Positions 1 through 5,726 of a DNA stretch of 5,726 bases are shown piece after piece. A model generated the notes under the pieces. That model was not told where the DNA came from, made no database searches, and saw only the letters and a list, made by a program, of their open reading frames with translations. This stretch comes from an uncultured Sulfurovum sp. (GTDB lineage: Bacteria > Campylobacterota > Campylobacteria > Campylobacterales > Sulfurovaceae). Position numbers and translations under genes: made by a program. The stretch is from the NCBI GenBank assembly GCA_902727905.1, contig CACVAR010000194.1:1-5726 (forward strand). The letters are read 5' to 3'. Positions within the stretch are counted from its first letter, which is position 1. Each line of letters begins with the position of its first letter.

Positions 1-4
1 ACAC

Positions 5-33
5 TTGACAATTTTTATTTTTTAATCTATACT
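5..33 (+). promoter_or_regulatory. Sigma-70-type promoter of the MerR/lplT-plsC-aas operon
   Basis: A perfect -35 hexamer TTGACA (5-10) is followed by a 17-bp T-rich spacer and a -10 hexamer TATACT (28-33), which matches TATAAT at five of six positions. Transcription would start near position 40, leaving a leader of about 35 nt before the regulator's ATG at 75. The 17-bp spacer is normal, so this is not the stretched 19-20 bp promoter that classical MerR activators untwist. If the regulator controls itself here, it would more likely act as a repressor or through another site. A perfect -35 is notable because many Campylobacterota promoters have weak -35 elements. Confidence 0.75.
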
Positions 34-63
34 ATCATTAACAAAATATGCACTAATAAAATA

Positions 64-68
64 TGGAG
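64..68 (+). promoter_or_regulatory. Shine-Dalgarno that fixes the MerR start at 75
   Basis: TGGAG at 64-68 lies six bases before the ATG at 75. An in-frame ATG at 63 overlaps this ribosome binding site and has no purine-rich site of its own in the AT-rich sequence upstream, so initiation at 75 is preferred and the protein is 220 rather than 224 residues. Confidence 0.7.
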
Positions 69-74
69 TTTATA

Positions 75-737
75 ATGTCATTAAAAATGAAACACCTTAT
101 GGAACAAACAGGGGAGAGTAAGTCAACTATCCTTTTTTATGTAAAAGAAGGATTGCTCCCTGAACCTGAAAAACCAAAACCAAATCTGCATCTCTATGAT
201 GAATCTTGCATAAATATTATTAAATTTATCAAATACCTACAAAATCAATTCTCTTATAGTATTTCGCAGATACAAGGAGTTTTTAAAGAGGGCAAATTTA
301 CCTTTTCTGATGATTTCTCTATGATGTTACGTTCCTTAGAACTTATGGCTGGTAGTCCAGGAGCTACATGGTATGAAGATGAAGACTTTTTGGAATTTTC
401 TGAACTCACTCAAATAGAGCTAGATGAGTATATCGCTAAGGGTTGGCTCTTTAAACAAGAAAAAGGTTTTTCTTCTAAAGAGTTAAAGTTAGTGGCATTG
501 TTTAAAAGGGCAAAAGCATTAAATTTAGATGAAAAACTCTTTAATACTTATGTAGAATCAGCCATAAAAATAGCCGAGATAGAATATGCATTGGGTTCAG
601 AGATGTTAGAAAGTGACAAAACACGTAATAATGAACATTATGAGCTTCTTTTTGATTCTATTTTAACGTTAAAACCCTATATTTTTAATATGCATACCAT
701 GAAAGAACATCAGCGACAAATGGAGATGAAAAAATGA
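75..737 (+). CDS. MerR-family transcriptional regulator with a second HTH-like unit
   Basis: This is a 220-residue cytoplasmic DNA-binding regulator, counted from ATG 75. Residues about 3-70 form a MerR-type winged helix-turn-helix. The segment STILFYVKEGLLP (17-29) is the typical recognition helix and turn, and LHLYDE (38-43) sits where the wing leads into the next helix. Residues 109-150 resemble a degenerate second copy, with LDEYIAKGWL followed by GFSSKEL and a basic helix, matching the spacing of the first unit. The C-terminal half has no cysteine cluster (the only cysteine is C45), so metal or thiol sensing of the MerR/CueR kind is unlikely. The stop codon overlaps the start of the lysophospholipid repair gene, so the two are co-transcribed and probably translationally coupled. 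The inferred role is to control that gene, perhaps in response to a lipid or membrane signal. The family is fairly sure; the effector is unknown. Confidence 0.85.
   Translation: MSLKMKHLMEQTGESKSTILFYVKEGLLPEPEKPKPNLHLYDESCINIIKFIKYLQNQFSYSISQIQGVFKEGKFTFSDDFSMMLRSLELMAGSPGATWYEDEDFLEFSELTQIELDEYIAKGWLFKQEKGFSSKELKLVALFKRAKALNLDEKLFNTYVESAIKIAEIEYALGSEMLESDKTRNNEHYELLFDSILTLKPYIFNMHTMKEHQRQMEMKK
721..737 (+). promoter_or_regulatory. Coupled start: Shine-Dalgarno and ATGA stop/start overlap
   Basis: TGGAGA at 721-726 lies inside the last codons of the MerR gene, seven bases before the ATG at 734. The bases 734-737 (ATGA) hold both the start of the repair gene and the TGA stop of the regulator. 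This is the standard geometry for translational coupling and supports one operon with a linked stoichiometry. Confidence 0.8.
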
Positions 738-3700
738 AAAATCTTTTTAAAATCACAGGATTCACCCCTTATATATTCATCGTCTTTTTAAATGCCATGA
801 CGGATTTAGGACACAAAATAGTCTTACAAAACACCATTCTAAAAGCTTATGATGGGAGTGAGTTAATTATTTTGACAGCCATTGTAAATGCATTAATTCT
901 TTTACCCTTTATCTTACTTTTTTCTCCAGCTGGTTTCTTGAGTGACAAATACGCTAAGGTAAAGATTATTCGAGTTGCTGCTCTTTTTGCTATTGGGATT
1001 ACAACACTTATTCTTTTCTCTTACATCATGGGTTGGTTCTGGGTTGCTTTTGGGCTTACTTTTGTTCTCGCAGCACAGTCAGCTATCTATAGTCCGGCAA
1101 AATATGGTCTTATCAAAGAGATGGTGGGAAAAAAGAAGTTAACAGCTGCAAACTCTGTGGTACAGTCGGTGACCATCGTGGCTATCTTAGCTGGAGGGAT
1201 TGTTTACTCAATATTTTTTGAACAACTCCTAGCTGGAGACTCTAAAGATAAAGGTGAGATTTTACAAGCTGTTTATCCTTTAGGTTTTGCACTTATTTTA
1301 GCTTCTCTTGTTGAATTTCTTTTTGCTTTAAAACTGAGTAAGCATTACAATGCACAAAAAAGTATGGAATTTAAAGTTAGAAAATATGCTGATTTAACGT
1401 ATTTACGTGGTAATTTTAAACTCCTTCAAAAATCTAAAACAGTATGGCTTTCAATTATTGGTCTTTCTATCTTTTGGGGTATTTCTCAATTGGTTGTTGC
1501 GACATTCGGGGCGCATGTGAAGTCAGGTTTAGGCATAGACAATACGGTTATCATAAATGGATTACTTGCACTCTCTGGTTTAGGAATGGTTGTGGGGTCT
1601 TTATTGGTTACAAGGTTCTCTAAACGTTTTATTGAAGTAGGTTTAATTCCATTTGGTGCCATTGGTGTTTCGATTTCTCTTTTTCTCATTCCTACCTTAA
1701 GTTCACTCTATACACTTGGGTTTGTATTTTTCCTTTATGGTATTTTTGCTGGACTCTTTATTGTCCCTTTAAATACGATTATTCAACTACTCACACCTAA
1801 AAGAATGATGGGAAAAGTACTTGCAGGAAATAATTTTATGCAGTATGTTTTTATGTTCTCTTTTTTAATTTTAACTACTATGTTTGCTTATGTGTCATTC
1901 TCAAGTTCTTCTCTTTTTATTGTTGTAGCCGTGGTAGCATTTTTAGGTTTTCTTTATACGCTTAAACATTTAGCCCATGAGTTAGTTCAGTTTGTGGTGC
2001 GTTTAGCTTTTGGTCTGTTTTATGACATTGAAGTAGAAGGTTTAGAAAATTTAAAAGCTAAAAAAGGAGTACTGCTTTTAGGAAATCATATTTCATTTTT
2101 AGATTGGGCATTTTTACAAATTGCCACGCCTCGACCTATTCGTTTTGTGATTGACCGAGGCTATTATGAGTTGTGGTACTTTAAACCTATTTTTAAGTTT
2201 TTTAAAGCCATTCCTATTTCAACACGAGGTGGGAAAAATGCACTTAAAGCAGTAGGGGAAGCTCTGCAAAATGGTGATATGGTAGCCCTTTTCCCTGAGG
2301 GACATTTAAGTAGAAATGGACATATCGGAAAATTCCAAAAAGGTTTTGAACTGGCTGTGACTGAAGTTGACAATGCTGTGATAGTCCCTTTTTATCTACG
2401 GGGTCTTTGGGAAGGAAAGTTCTCACATTCAGAAGATAAAATAACGCAAAAAGGTTTAAGTGATGTCGCTGTTAGTTTCGGAAAAGCCATGCCCATTGAG
2501 AGTAAAGCAGTTGATGTAAAAGAACAAGTTATTAAACTTTCAACACACTCATGGAAAGAGTACGTAGCACGTGCTGACTCTTTACCTAAAATATGGATAA
2601 AAGAGGCAAAAGAAGTCGGTTCAAAGTTAAGCATTGCTGATTCTACAGGGGTAGAACTTTCAGGTTATAAGTTTATGACAGCTGTATTGTTGATGCGAAA
2701 GAAGTTTAAAAAGCTTTTTGGAGAAGAACAAAACATTGGACTTATTGTACCTACAAGTGCAGGTGGAAGCATTGCCAACATGGCAACGTTGACCTTGGGT
2801 AAAACGATTGTGAACTTGAACTATTCAGCTGGAACACAAAGTTTAAAACATGCCATTGAACTAGCAGAGATAAAACAGATTGTAACCTCAACGCAGTTTA
2901 TGACCAAACTGAAAGCCAAAGGTTTTGATTTGGAAGAGGCACTTGAAGGGGTAGAGTTACTTTACTTAGAAGAGATTAAAAAAACCATCTCTAAAGGTGA
3001 ACAGTTAGGTATGTTTTTACAAGCAAAGTTTGTTCCAAGTTGGATACTAAGTAGGCTTTATGTCAAAAAAGTTGTGACTACGCAGACAGCTGCTATTTTA
3101 TTTTCAAGTGGTTCAGAGGGTGTACCAAAAGGTATTGAACTAAGTCATCAAAATATTTTAGGAAACATTAAACAGTTTATTAATGTAATTAACCCTACTA
3201 AAAAAGATGTGATGTTAGGAACCTTACCAATTTTCCATTCGTTTGGAATTACGGTGACTACTTTTGCACCTCTTATCGAAAGCATCCCTGTGGTTTGTCA
3301 TCCTGACCCAACTGATGGTTTAGGTATAGCTAAGATGTCACATAAGTACAATGCAACCTTTCTTTTTGCTACGGCTACTTTCTTTAGGCTTTATGCTAGA
3401 AACAAAAAGATACACCCTAAGATGTTTGAAAACCTACGCATGGTCATAGCAGGAGCTGAGAAGTTACCAAAGGAAATTACAAAACTCTTTAAAGAACGTT
3501 TTGGAAAAGAGATTTGGGAAGGTTATGGTGCAACAGAGACAGCACCAGCAGCCTCATGTAATGTACACGATGCCATTGTACCTGAGACTTATCATGTGCA
3601 AGTAGGAGGAAAAGCTGGAACGATTGGGCTACCTTTACCGGGAACAGCCATTAAGATTGTTGACCCAGAGAGTTTTGAAGCGTTAAAACGAGGTGAAGAT

Positions 3701-4171
3701 GGGATGATACTCATTGGTGGGGTGCAAGTAATGAAAGGTTACCTAAAGAATGAGAACAAAACCCAAGAGGTCATCAAAGAACTCGATGGCATTCGTTGGT
3801 ACGTAACAGGAGACAAAGGTCATGTAGATGAAGATGGCTTTTTAACCATTGTTGACCGTTATAGTCGTTTTGCCAAAATAGGTGGAGAGATGATAAGCCT
3901 TGGTTTAGTAGAAGCTGAAATAGGAAAGCTAATGGGTGAAGAAGATAACTTCGCCATCACAGCCATACCTGATGAAAAGAAAGGTGAGAAAATAGTGTTA
4001 CTTTTAGAAGGTGAGAAAGCAATAGACACGTTAAAAGAAGAGATAAAAGCTTTAGGGATGAATCCATTGTTTGTTCCAACGAATTATTTTAAAGTGGATG
4101 AGGTTCCTAAGTTAGGTACTGGTAAGGCTGACTTTAAGGGGGCTAAGAGGTTGGCTTTATCATTACTATAA
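734..4171 (+). CDS. aas: Trifunctional LplT-PlsC-Aas: lysophospholipid flippase / acyltransferase / acyl-ACP synthetase
   Basis: This 1145-residue inner-membrane protein probably imports lysophospholipids (lysoPE and lysoPG in the E. coli system) across the inner membrane and re-acylates them at sn-2. Residues 1-412 are an MFS transporter with about 12 hydrophobic segments, the loop 2-3 motif GFLSDK (67-72), and the LplT-like stretch QSAIYSPAKYG (115-125). Residues about 415-610 are a PlsC acyltransferase with the catalytic HX4D box (H452, D457), R498 in the glycerol-phosphate region, and FPEG (520-523). Residues about 620-1145 are an AMP-forming ligase with the P-loop SSGSEGVPKG (791-800), in which the SEG variant matches E. 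coli Aas. It also has GYGATE (930-935), TGD (1025-1027), and GTGK with candidate catalytic K1131. The total fits E. coli LplT (about 397) plus Aas (about 719). All three catalytic signatures are intact and the frame is unbroken. Such fusions are known in some bacteria, so it is not a sequencing artefact. It follows the MerR gene with a 4-bp overlap. The exact lysolipid and acyl preference cannot be read from the sequence. Confidence 0.92.
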   Translation: MKNLFKITGFTPYIFIVFLNAMTDLGHKIVLQNTILKAYDGSELIILTAIVNALILLPFILLFSPAGFLSDKYAKVKIIRVAALFAIGITTLILFSYIMGWFWVAFGLTFVLAAQSAIYSPAKYGLIKEMVGKKKLTAANSVVQSVTIVAILAGGIVYSIFFEQLLAGDSKDKGEILQAVYPLGFALILASLVEFLFALKLSKHYNAQKSMEFKVRKYADLTYLRGNFKLLQKSKTVWLSIIGLSIFWGISQLVVATFGAHVKSGLGIDNTVIINGLLALSGLGMVVGSLLVTRFSKRFIEVGLIPFGAIGVSISLFLIPTLSSLYTLGFVFFLYGIFAGLFIVPLNTIIQLLTPKRMMGKVLAGNNFMQYVFMFSFLILTTMFAYVSFSSSSLFIVVAVVAFLGFLYTLKHLAHELVQFVVRLAFGLFYDIEVEGLENLKAKKGVLLLGNHISFLDWAFLQIATPRPIRFVIDRGYYELWYFKPIFKFFKAIPISTRGGKNALKAVGEALQNGDMVALFPEGHLSRNGHIGKFQKGFELAVTEVDNAVIVPFYLRGLWEGKFSHSEDKITQKGLSDVAVSFGKAMPIESKAVDVKEQVIKLSTHSWKEYVARADSLPKIWIKEAKEVGSKLSIADSTGVELSGYKFMTAVLLMRKKFKKLFGEEQNIGLIVPTSAGGSIANMATLTLGKTIVNLNYSAGTQSLKHAIELAEIKQIVTSTQFMTKLKAKGFDLEEALEGVELLYLEEIKKTISKGEQLGMFLQAKFVPSWILSRLYVKKVVTTQTAAILFSSGSEGVPKGIELSHQNILGNIKQFINVINPTKKDVMLGTLPIFHSFGITVTTFAPLIESIPVVCHPDPTDGLGIAKMSHKYNATFLFATATFFRLYARNKKIHPKMFENLRMVIAGAEKLPKEITKLFKERFGKEIWEGYGATETAPAASCNVHDAIVPETYHVQVGGKAGTIGLPLPGTAIKIVDPESFEALKRGEDGMILIGGVQVMKGYLKNENKTQEVIKELDGIRWYVTGDKGHVDEDGFLTIVDRYSRFAKIGGEMISLGLVEAEIGKLMGEEDNFAITAIPDEKKGEKIVLLLEGEKAIDTLKEEIKALGMNPLFVPTNYFKVDEVPKLGTGKADFKGAKRLALSLL

Positions 4172-4172
4172 T
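4167..4172 (+). promoter_or_regulatory. Possible -10 element for the HTH-ATPase-DUF4325 gene
   Basis: A perfect TATAAT overlaps the stop codon of the preceding gene. No good -35 hexamer sits 16-18 bp upstream, which is common in Campylobacterota but also means this could be chance in AT-rich DNA. If real, transcription starts near 4179 and all three CTTTAAGTAA-like elements fall inside the transcribed leader. Confidence 0.35.
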
Positions 4173-4191
4173 ATTTATAAAACATAAGATA

Positions 4192-4223
4192 CTTTAAGTA
4201 AATAGATGGTATCCTTTAAGTAA
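4192..4223 (+). repeat. Direct repeat of CTTTAAGTAA, 22 bp apart
   Basis: The ten-base element CTTTAAGTAA occurs exactly at 4192-4201 and 4214-4223. The 22-bp period is about two helical turns, so both copies present the same DNA face, as expected for a protein binding site. A third, inverted copy with one change lies at 4229-4238. Confidence 0.7.
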
Positions 4224-4241
4224 GTATTTTACCTAAAGGAT
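4211..4241 (+). promoter_or_regulatory. Imperfect palindrome over the ribosome binding site (candidate operator or RNA hairpin)
   Basis: The left arm ATCCTTTAAGTAA (4211-4223) and right arm TTACCTAAAGGAT (4229-4241) are complementary at 12 of 13 positions around a five-base loop. The only flaw is an A-C mismatch (4219 with 4233). The right arm contains the Shine-Dalgarno AAAGGA (4235-4240), which sits five bases before the ATG at 4246. As RNA, the hairpin would hide the ribosome binding site. As DNA, it is a good dimer site for a winged-helix protein such as the one encoded immediately downstream. It has no trailing run of T, so it is not an intrinsic terminator of the upstream gene. Confidence 0.65.
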
Positions 4242-4245
4242 AATC

Positions 4246-5289
4246 ATGACTAATAAGGAAAAAGGTATAAGGATTAGGACACAGATTATTCGTGATGTGA
4301 TTCACCATCCGAATGATATTTCTAAGCATATTGCTAATATATTTAATATTACGCCTCAGGCAGTGTATAATCATATTAAACGATTGGAAAAAGAAGGATA
4401 TATAACTTCAATAGGGAAAGGGAAAGGGAAAAGGTATACTCTTGGAGCTGTTCGTGAATATAGAGTGATACTTCCTTTAACTGAGGATTTATCTGAGGAT
4501 CAGATTTGGAGAAAATCTTTTGCTTTTATATTTGAAGGAATTGAGGAAAATATTGTTGATATCTGTCATTATGGTTTTACTGAAATGGTAAATAATGTTA
4601 TTGATCATTCAGATGGAAAAAATGTTAGTTTATACATTTATCGTGATAAAGAAAAGATTAGGATGTTTATTATTGATGATGGTGAAGGAATTTTTAAAAG
4701 AATTAAGAGACTATGTAATTTAGAAGATGAACGACATGCTATTATGGAATTATCAAAAGGAAAGTTAACTACAGATCCTGAGAATCATACTGGTGAAGGA
4801 ATATTCTTTACTTCTCGTATGTTTGATGAGTTTGAAATTGAATCTAAAGGATTAAATTATGCCCACTACGATGAAAACTCTTTTGATTTTTTACTTGATT
4901 CAGAACTTGAAGTAGAAGAAATAGGAACAATGGTAGTCATGGTTATTGATATTAATAGAGAACGTTTAATTAAAGATGTTTTTGATGAATATACAGAAGA
5001 CTTACAGGAAGAGGGTACTTCACAATTTAATAAAACAGTGATTCCTGTCAAACTTGCAGTTTATGGAAATGAAAAATTAGTATCGCGTTCACAAGCGAAA
5101 CGATTATTAACTAGAGTAGAAAAATTTAAGCATGTTATATTTGATTTTGAAGATATAAGTACTGTTGGTCAGGCTTTTGCTGATGAGATATTTAGAGTTT
5201 ATGCAAATAAAAATAAAGACATTGTTTTAATGCCCTTAAATATGAATGAGGATGTAAATAGAATGGTACAGCGTGCATTGGGAAATTAA
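4246..5289 (+). CDS. Winged-helix / GHKL ATPase / STAS-like DUF4325 protein
   Basis: This 347-residue soluble protein of unknown function has three domains. Residues 8-68 are a winged helix: an HTH around ISKHIANIFNITPQAVYNHI (25-44) and a glycine/lysine wing (57-63). Residues about 80-240 are a SpoIIAB/RsbW-like GHKL ATPase with an N-box (E113, N117, then DHS 120-122), a DxGxG box (DDGEG, 144-148) and a second glycine box (TGEG, 182-185). Residues about 262-345 match DUF4325, a STAS-like domain, with SRSQAKRLL (280-288) and DF...GQAFADEIFRV (300-318). At the position where SpoIIAA-type proteins carry the phosphorylated serine this domain has Q309/A310, so a classical kinase switch within the chain is doubtful. 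There is no H-box, transmembrane segment or receiver domain, so it is not a sensor histidine kinase. The start at 4246 has an AAAGGA ribosome binding site. It is probably transcribed on its own and may regulate itself through the upstream repeats. Domain calls are firm; the role, an ATP-gated DNA-binding switch, is inferred. Confidence 0.85.
   Translation: MTNKEKGIRIRTQIIRDVIHHPNDISKHIANIFNITPQAVYNHIKRLEKEGYITSIGKGKGKRYTLGAVREYRVILPLTEDLSEDQIWRKSFAFIFEGIEENIVDICHYGFTEMVNNVIDHSDGKNVSLYIYRDKEKIRMFIIDDGEGIFKRIKRLCNLEDERHAIMELSKGKLTTDPENHTGEGIFFTSRMFDEFEIESKGLNYAHYDENSFDFLLDSELEVEEIGTMVVMVIDINRERLIKDVFDEYTEDLQEEGTSQFNKTVIPVKLAVYGNEKLVSRSQAKRLLTRVEKFKHVIFDFEDISTVGQAFADEIFRVYANKNKDIVLMPLNMNEDVNRMVQRALGN
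4414..4431 (+). repeat. Tandem GGGAAA hexamer (3 copies) in the HTH wing
   Basis: Three exact in-frame copies of GGGAAA (4414-4419, 4420-4425, 4426-4431) encode GKGKGK (residues 57-62), followed by R63. This places a short, slippage-prone, positively charged tract in the winged-helix wing, which often touches the minor groove. Gain or loss of a unit would add or remove two residues without shifting the frame. Confidence 0.8.
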
Positions 5290-5335
5290 TTTATTAATTA
5301 GAGTATTGAAGTTTTATAGTTATAGTAATTAAGAA

Positions 5336-5726
5336 ATGAAAATGTTTAGGAATCTATTGTTTCTCTTTTTCTTTATAGGATTTATTCACGCCGAAAAACC
5401 AAACCTACTCCTCCTAAAAAACTACAACAAAGACATCAACGTAAGCAACTGGCTCGTTTCAGAAAAACTAGATGGTGTTCGAGCCTACTGGAATGGTAAA
5501 GAGCTAATTTCAAGAAATGGAAAAGCTTTTGCTTCACCTGAATGGTTTACAAAACATTTTCCACCTTTTGAGATAGATGGTGAGTTATGGACAAAACGAG
5601 GGGATTTTGAGAATATTATTTCTATTGTCAATCAACAAGAGGCTCATGAGGGTTGGAGAGAGATTGCCTATCATATTTTTGAAGTGCCAAATCAAAAGGG
5701 TGGTTTATTACAACGTTTAAATACCT
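5336..5726 (+). CDS. Exported minimal ATP-dependent DNA ligase (Lig-E type), 5' part
   Basis: The frame opens at ATG 5336 and runs without a stop to the window end, giving 130 codons. Known relatives are about 250-280 residues, so roughly half is present. Residues 1-19 form a signal peptide: a short basic start, a hydrophobic core LLFLFFFIGFI, and a likely cleavage after HA (18-19). The adenylation domain follows with motif I SEKLDGVRAYW (42-52), whose K44 is the nucleotidyl lysine, then motif Ia SRNGK (59-63), motif III EIDGELW (79-85) and motif IIIa YHIFEVP (112-118). The family seals nicks in DNA using ATP, and these leader-bearing forms are thought to act in the periplasm, possibly on incoming DNA. 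A second ATG at 5342 is an equally plausible start and removes only two residues. The ribosome binding site is weak (AAGAA). It lies 46 bp after the previous gene and shows no functional link to it. Confidence 0.88.
   Translation, partial: MKMFRNLLFLFFFIGFIHAEKPNLLLLKNYNKDINVSNWLVSEKLDGVRAYWNGKELISRNGKAFASPEWFTKHFPPFEIDGELWTKRGDFENIISIVNQQEAHEGWREIAYHIFEVPNQKGGLLQRLNT

Noticed and set aside
43..65. Direct repeat AAAATATG at 43-50 and 58-65, considered as an operator
   Set aside because: It is short, low-complexity and partly made of the ribosome binding site region; no supporting symmetry is seen.
63..74. Upstream in-frame ATG at 63 as the start of the MerR gene
   Set aside because: It overlaps the TGGAG ribosome binding site that is ideally placed for the ATG at 75, and it has no ribosome binding site of its own.
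1486..2634. Reverse-strand open frames at 1486-1689, 2164-2373, 2244-2426 and 2392-2634
   Set aside because: All lie opposite conserved MFS and acyltransferase coding sequence, two overlap each other, and none has a recognisable domain.
4866..5051. Reverse-strand open frame of 61 codons
   Set aside because: It is antisense to the ATPase/DUF4325 gene; its serine-rich translation reflects the complement of acidic codons rather than a real protein.
4246..5289. Sensor histidine kinase reading of the ATPase gene
   Set aside because: There is no histidine phosphoacceptor H-box or dimerization domain, no membrane segment and no receiver; the ATPase is of the SpoIIAB/RsbW kind.
4246..5289. Antiphage or toxin-antitoxin system centred on the DUF4325 gene
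   Set aside because: No nuclease, toxin, protease or mobile-element gene flanks it; the neighbours are a lipid repair enzyme and a ligase, so defence cannot be supported from this window.
5284..5299. AT-only inverted repeat AATTAAT-TT-ATTAATT at the end of the DUF4325 gene, considered as a terminator
   Set aside because: The stem has no G-C pair, the loop is only two bases, and no T-run follows; chance in AT-rich DNA explains it.
5306..5326. TTGAAG with two TATAGT hexamers before the ligase gene, considered as a promoter
   Set aside because: The gaps between TTGAAG and the TATAGT copies are 3 and 9 bases, too short for a -35/-10 pair; a -10 alone is possible but not supportable.

Overview
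The window is AT-rich, densely packed and entirely plus-strand, and looks like a chromosomal segment of a Campylobacterota bacterium (Sulfurimonas/Arcobacter-like). This rests on the low GC content, the LplT-PlsC-Aas fusion, the secreted minimal ATP-dependent DNA ligase and the general coding style. The genus is a guess from style, not from a search. There are no RNA genes, insertion sequences, phage genes or CRISPR arrays.

Region 1 (1-4171) is a two-gene operon. A near-consensus sigma-70 promoter (5-33) leads into a MerR-type regulator (75-737). Its stop codon overlaps, as ATGA, the start of a 1145-residue protein (734-4171) that joins three activities of lysophospholipid repair: an LplT-like MFS lysophospholipid flippase, a PlsC-type acyltransferase and an Aas-type acyl-ACP synthetase. 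In E. coli these are two proteins (LplT and the bifunctional Aas). The inferred job is to flip lysophospholipids inward across the inner membrane and re-acylate them with fatty acids activated on ACP. The co-translated regulator probably controls this repair, and it carries a second, degenerate MerR-like unit in its C-terminal half.

Region 2 (4172-5289) holds a short leader followed by a 347-residue protein with three parts: an N-terminal winged-helix DNA-binding domain, a GHKL/SpoIIAB-like ATPase, and a C-terminal STAS-like DUF4325 domain. The leader carries three copies of a CTTTAAGTAA-like element. Two are direct repeats 22 bp apart; the third is inverted and forms, with the second, an imperfect 13-bp-arm palindrome that covers the Shine-Dalgarno sequence. 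This looks like an autoregulatory operator, an RNA hairpin that hides the ribosome binding site, or both. The gene is more AT-rich and uses more AGA/AGG arginine codons than the operon before it.

Region 3 (5290-5726) begins a gene for a signal-peptide-bearing minimal ATP-dependent DNA ligase (Lig-E type). It is cut off by the window end after motif IIIa.

The least described part is the HTH-ATPase-DUF4325 gene with its repeat-bearing leader. It looks like a partner-switch module (ATPase plus STAS-like domain) fused directly to a DNA-binding domain, so it may act as its own transcription switch.
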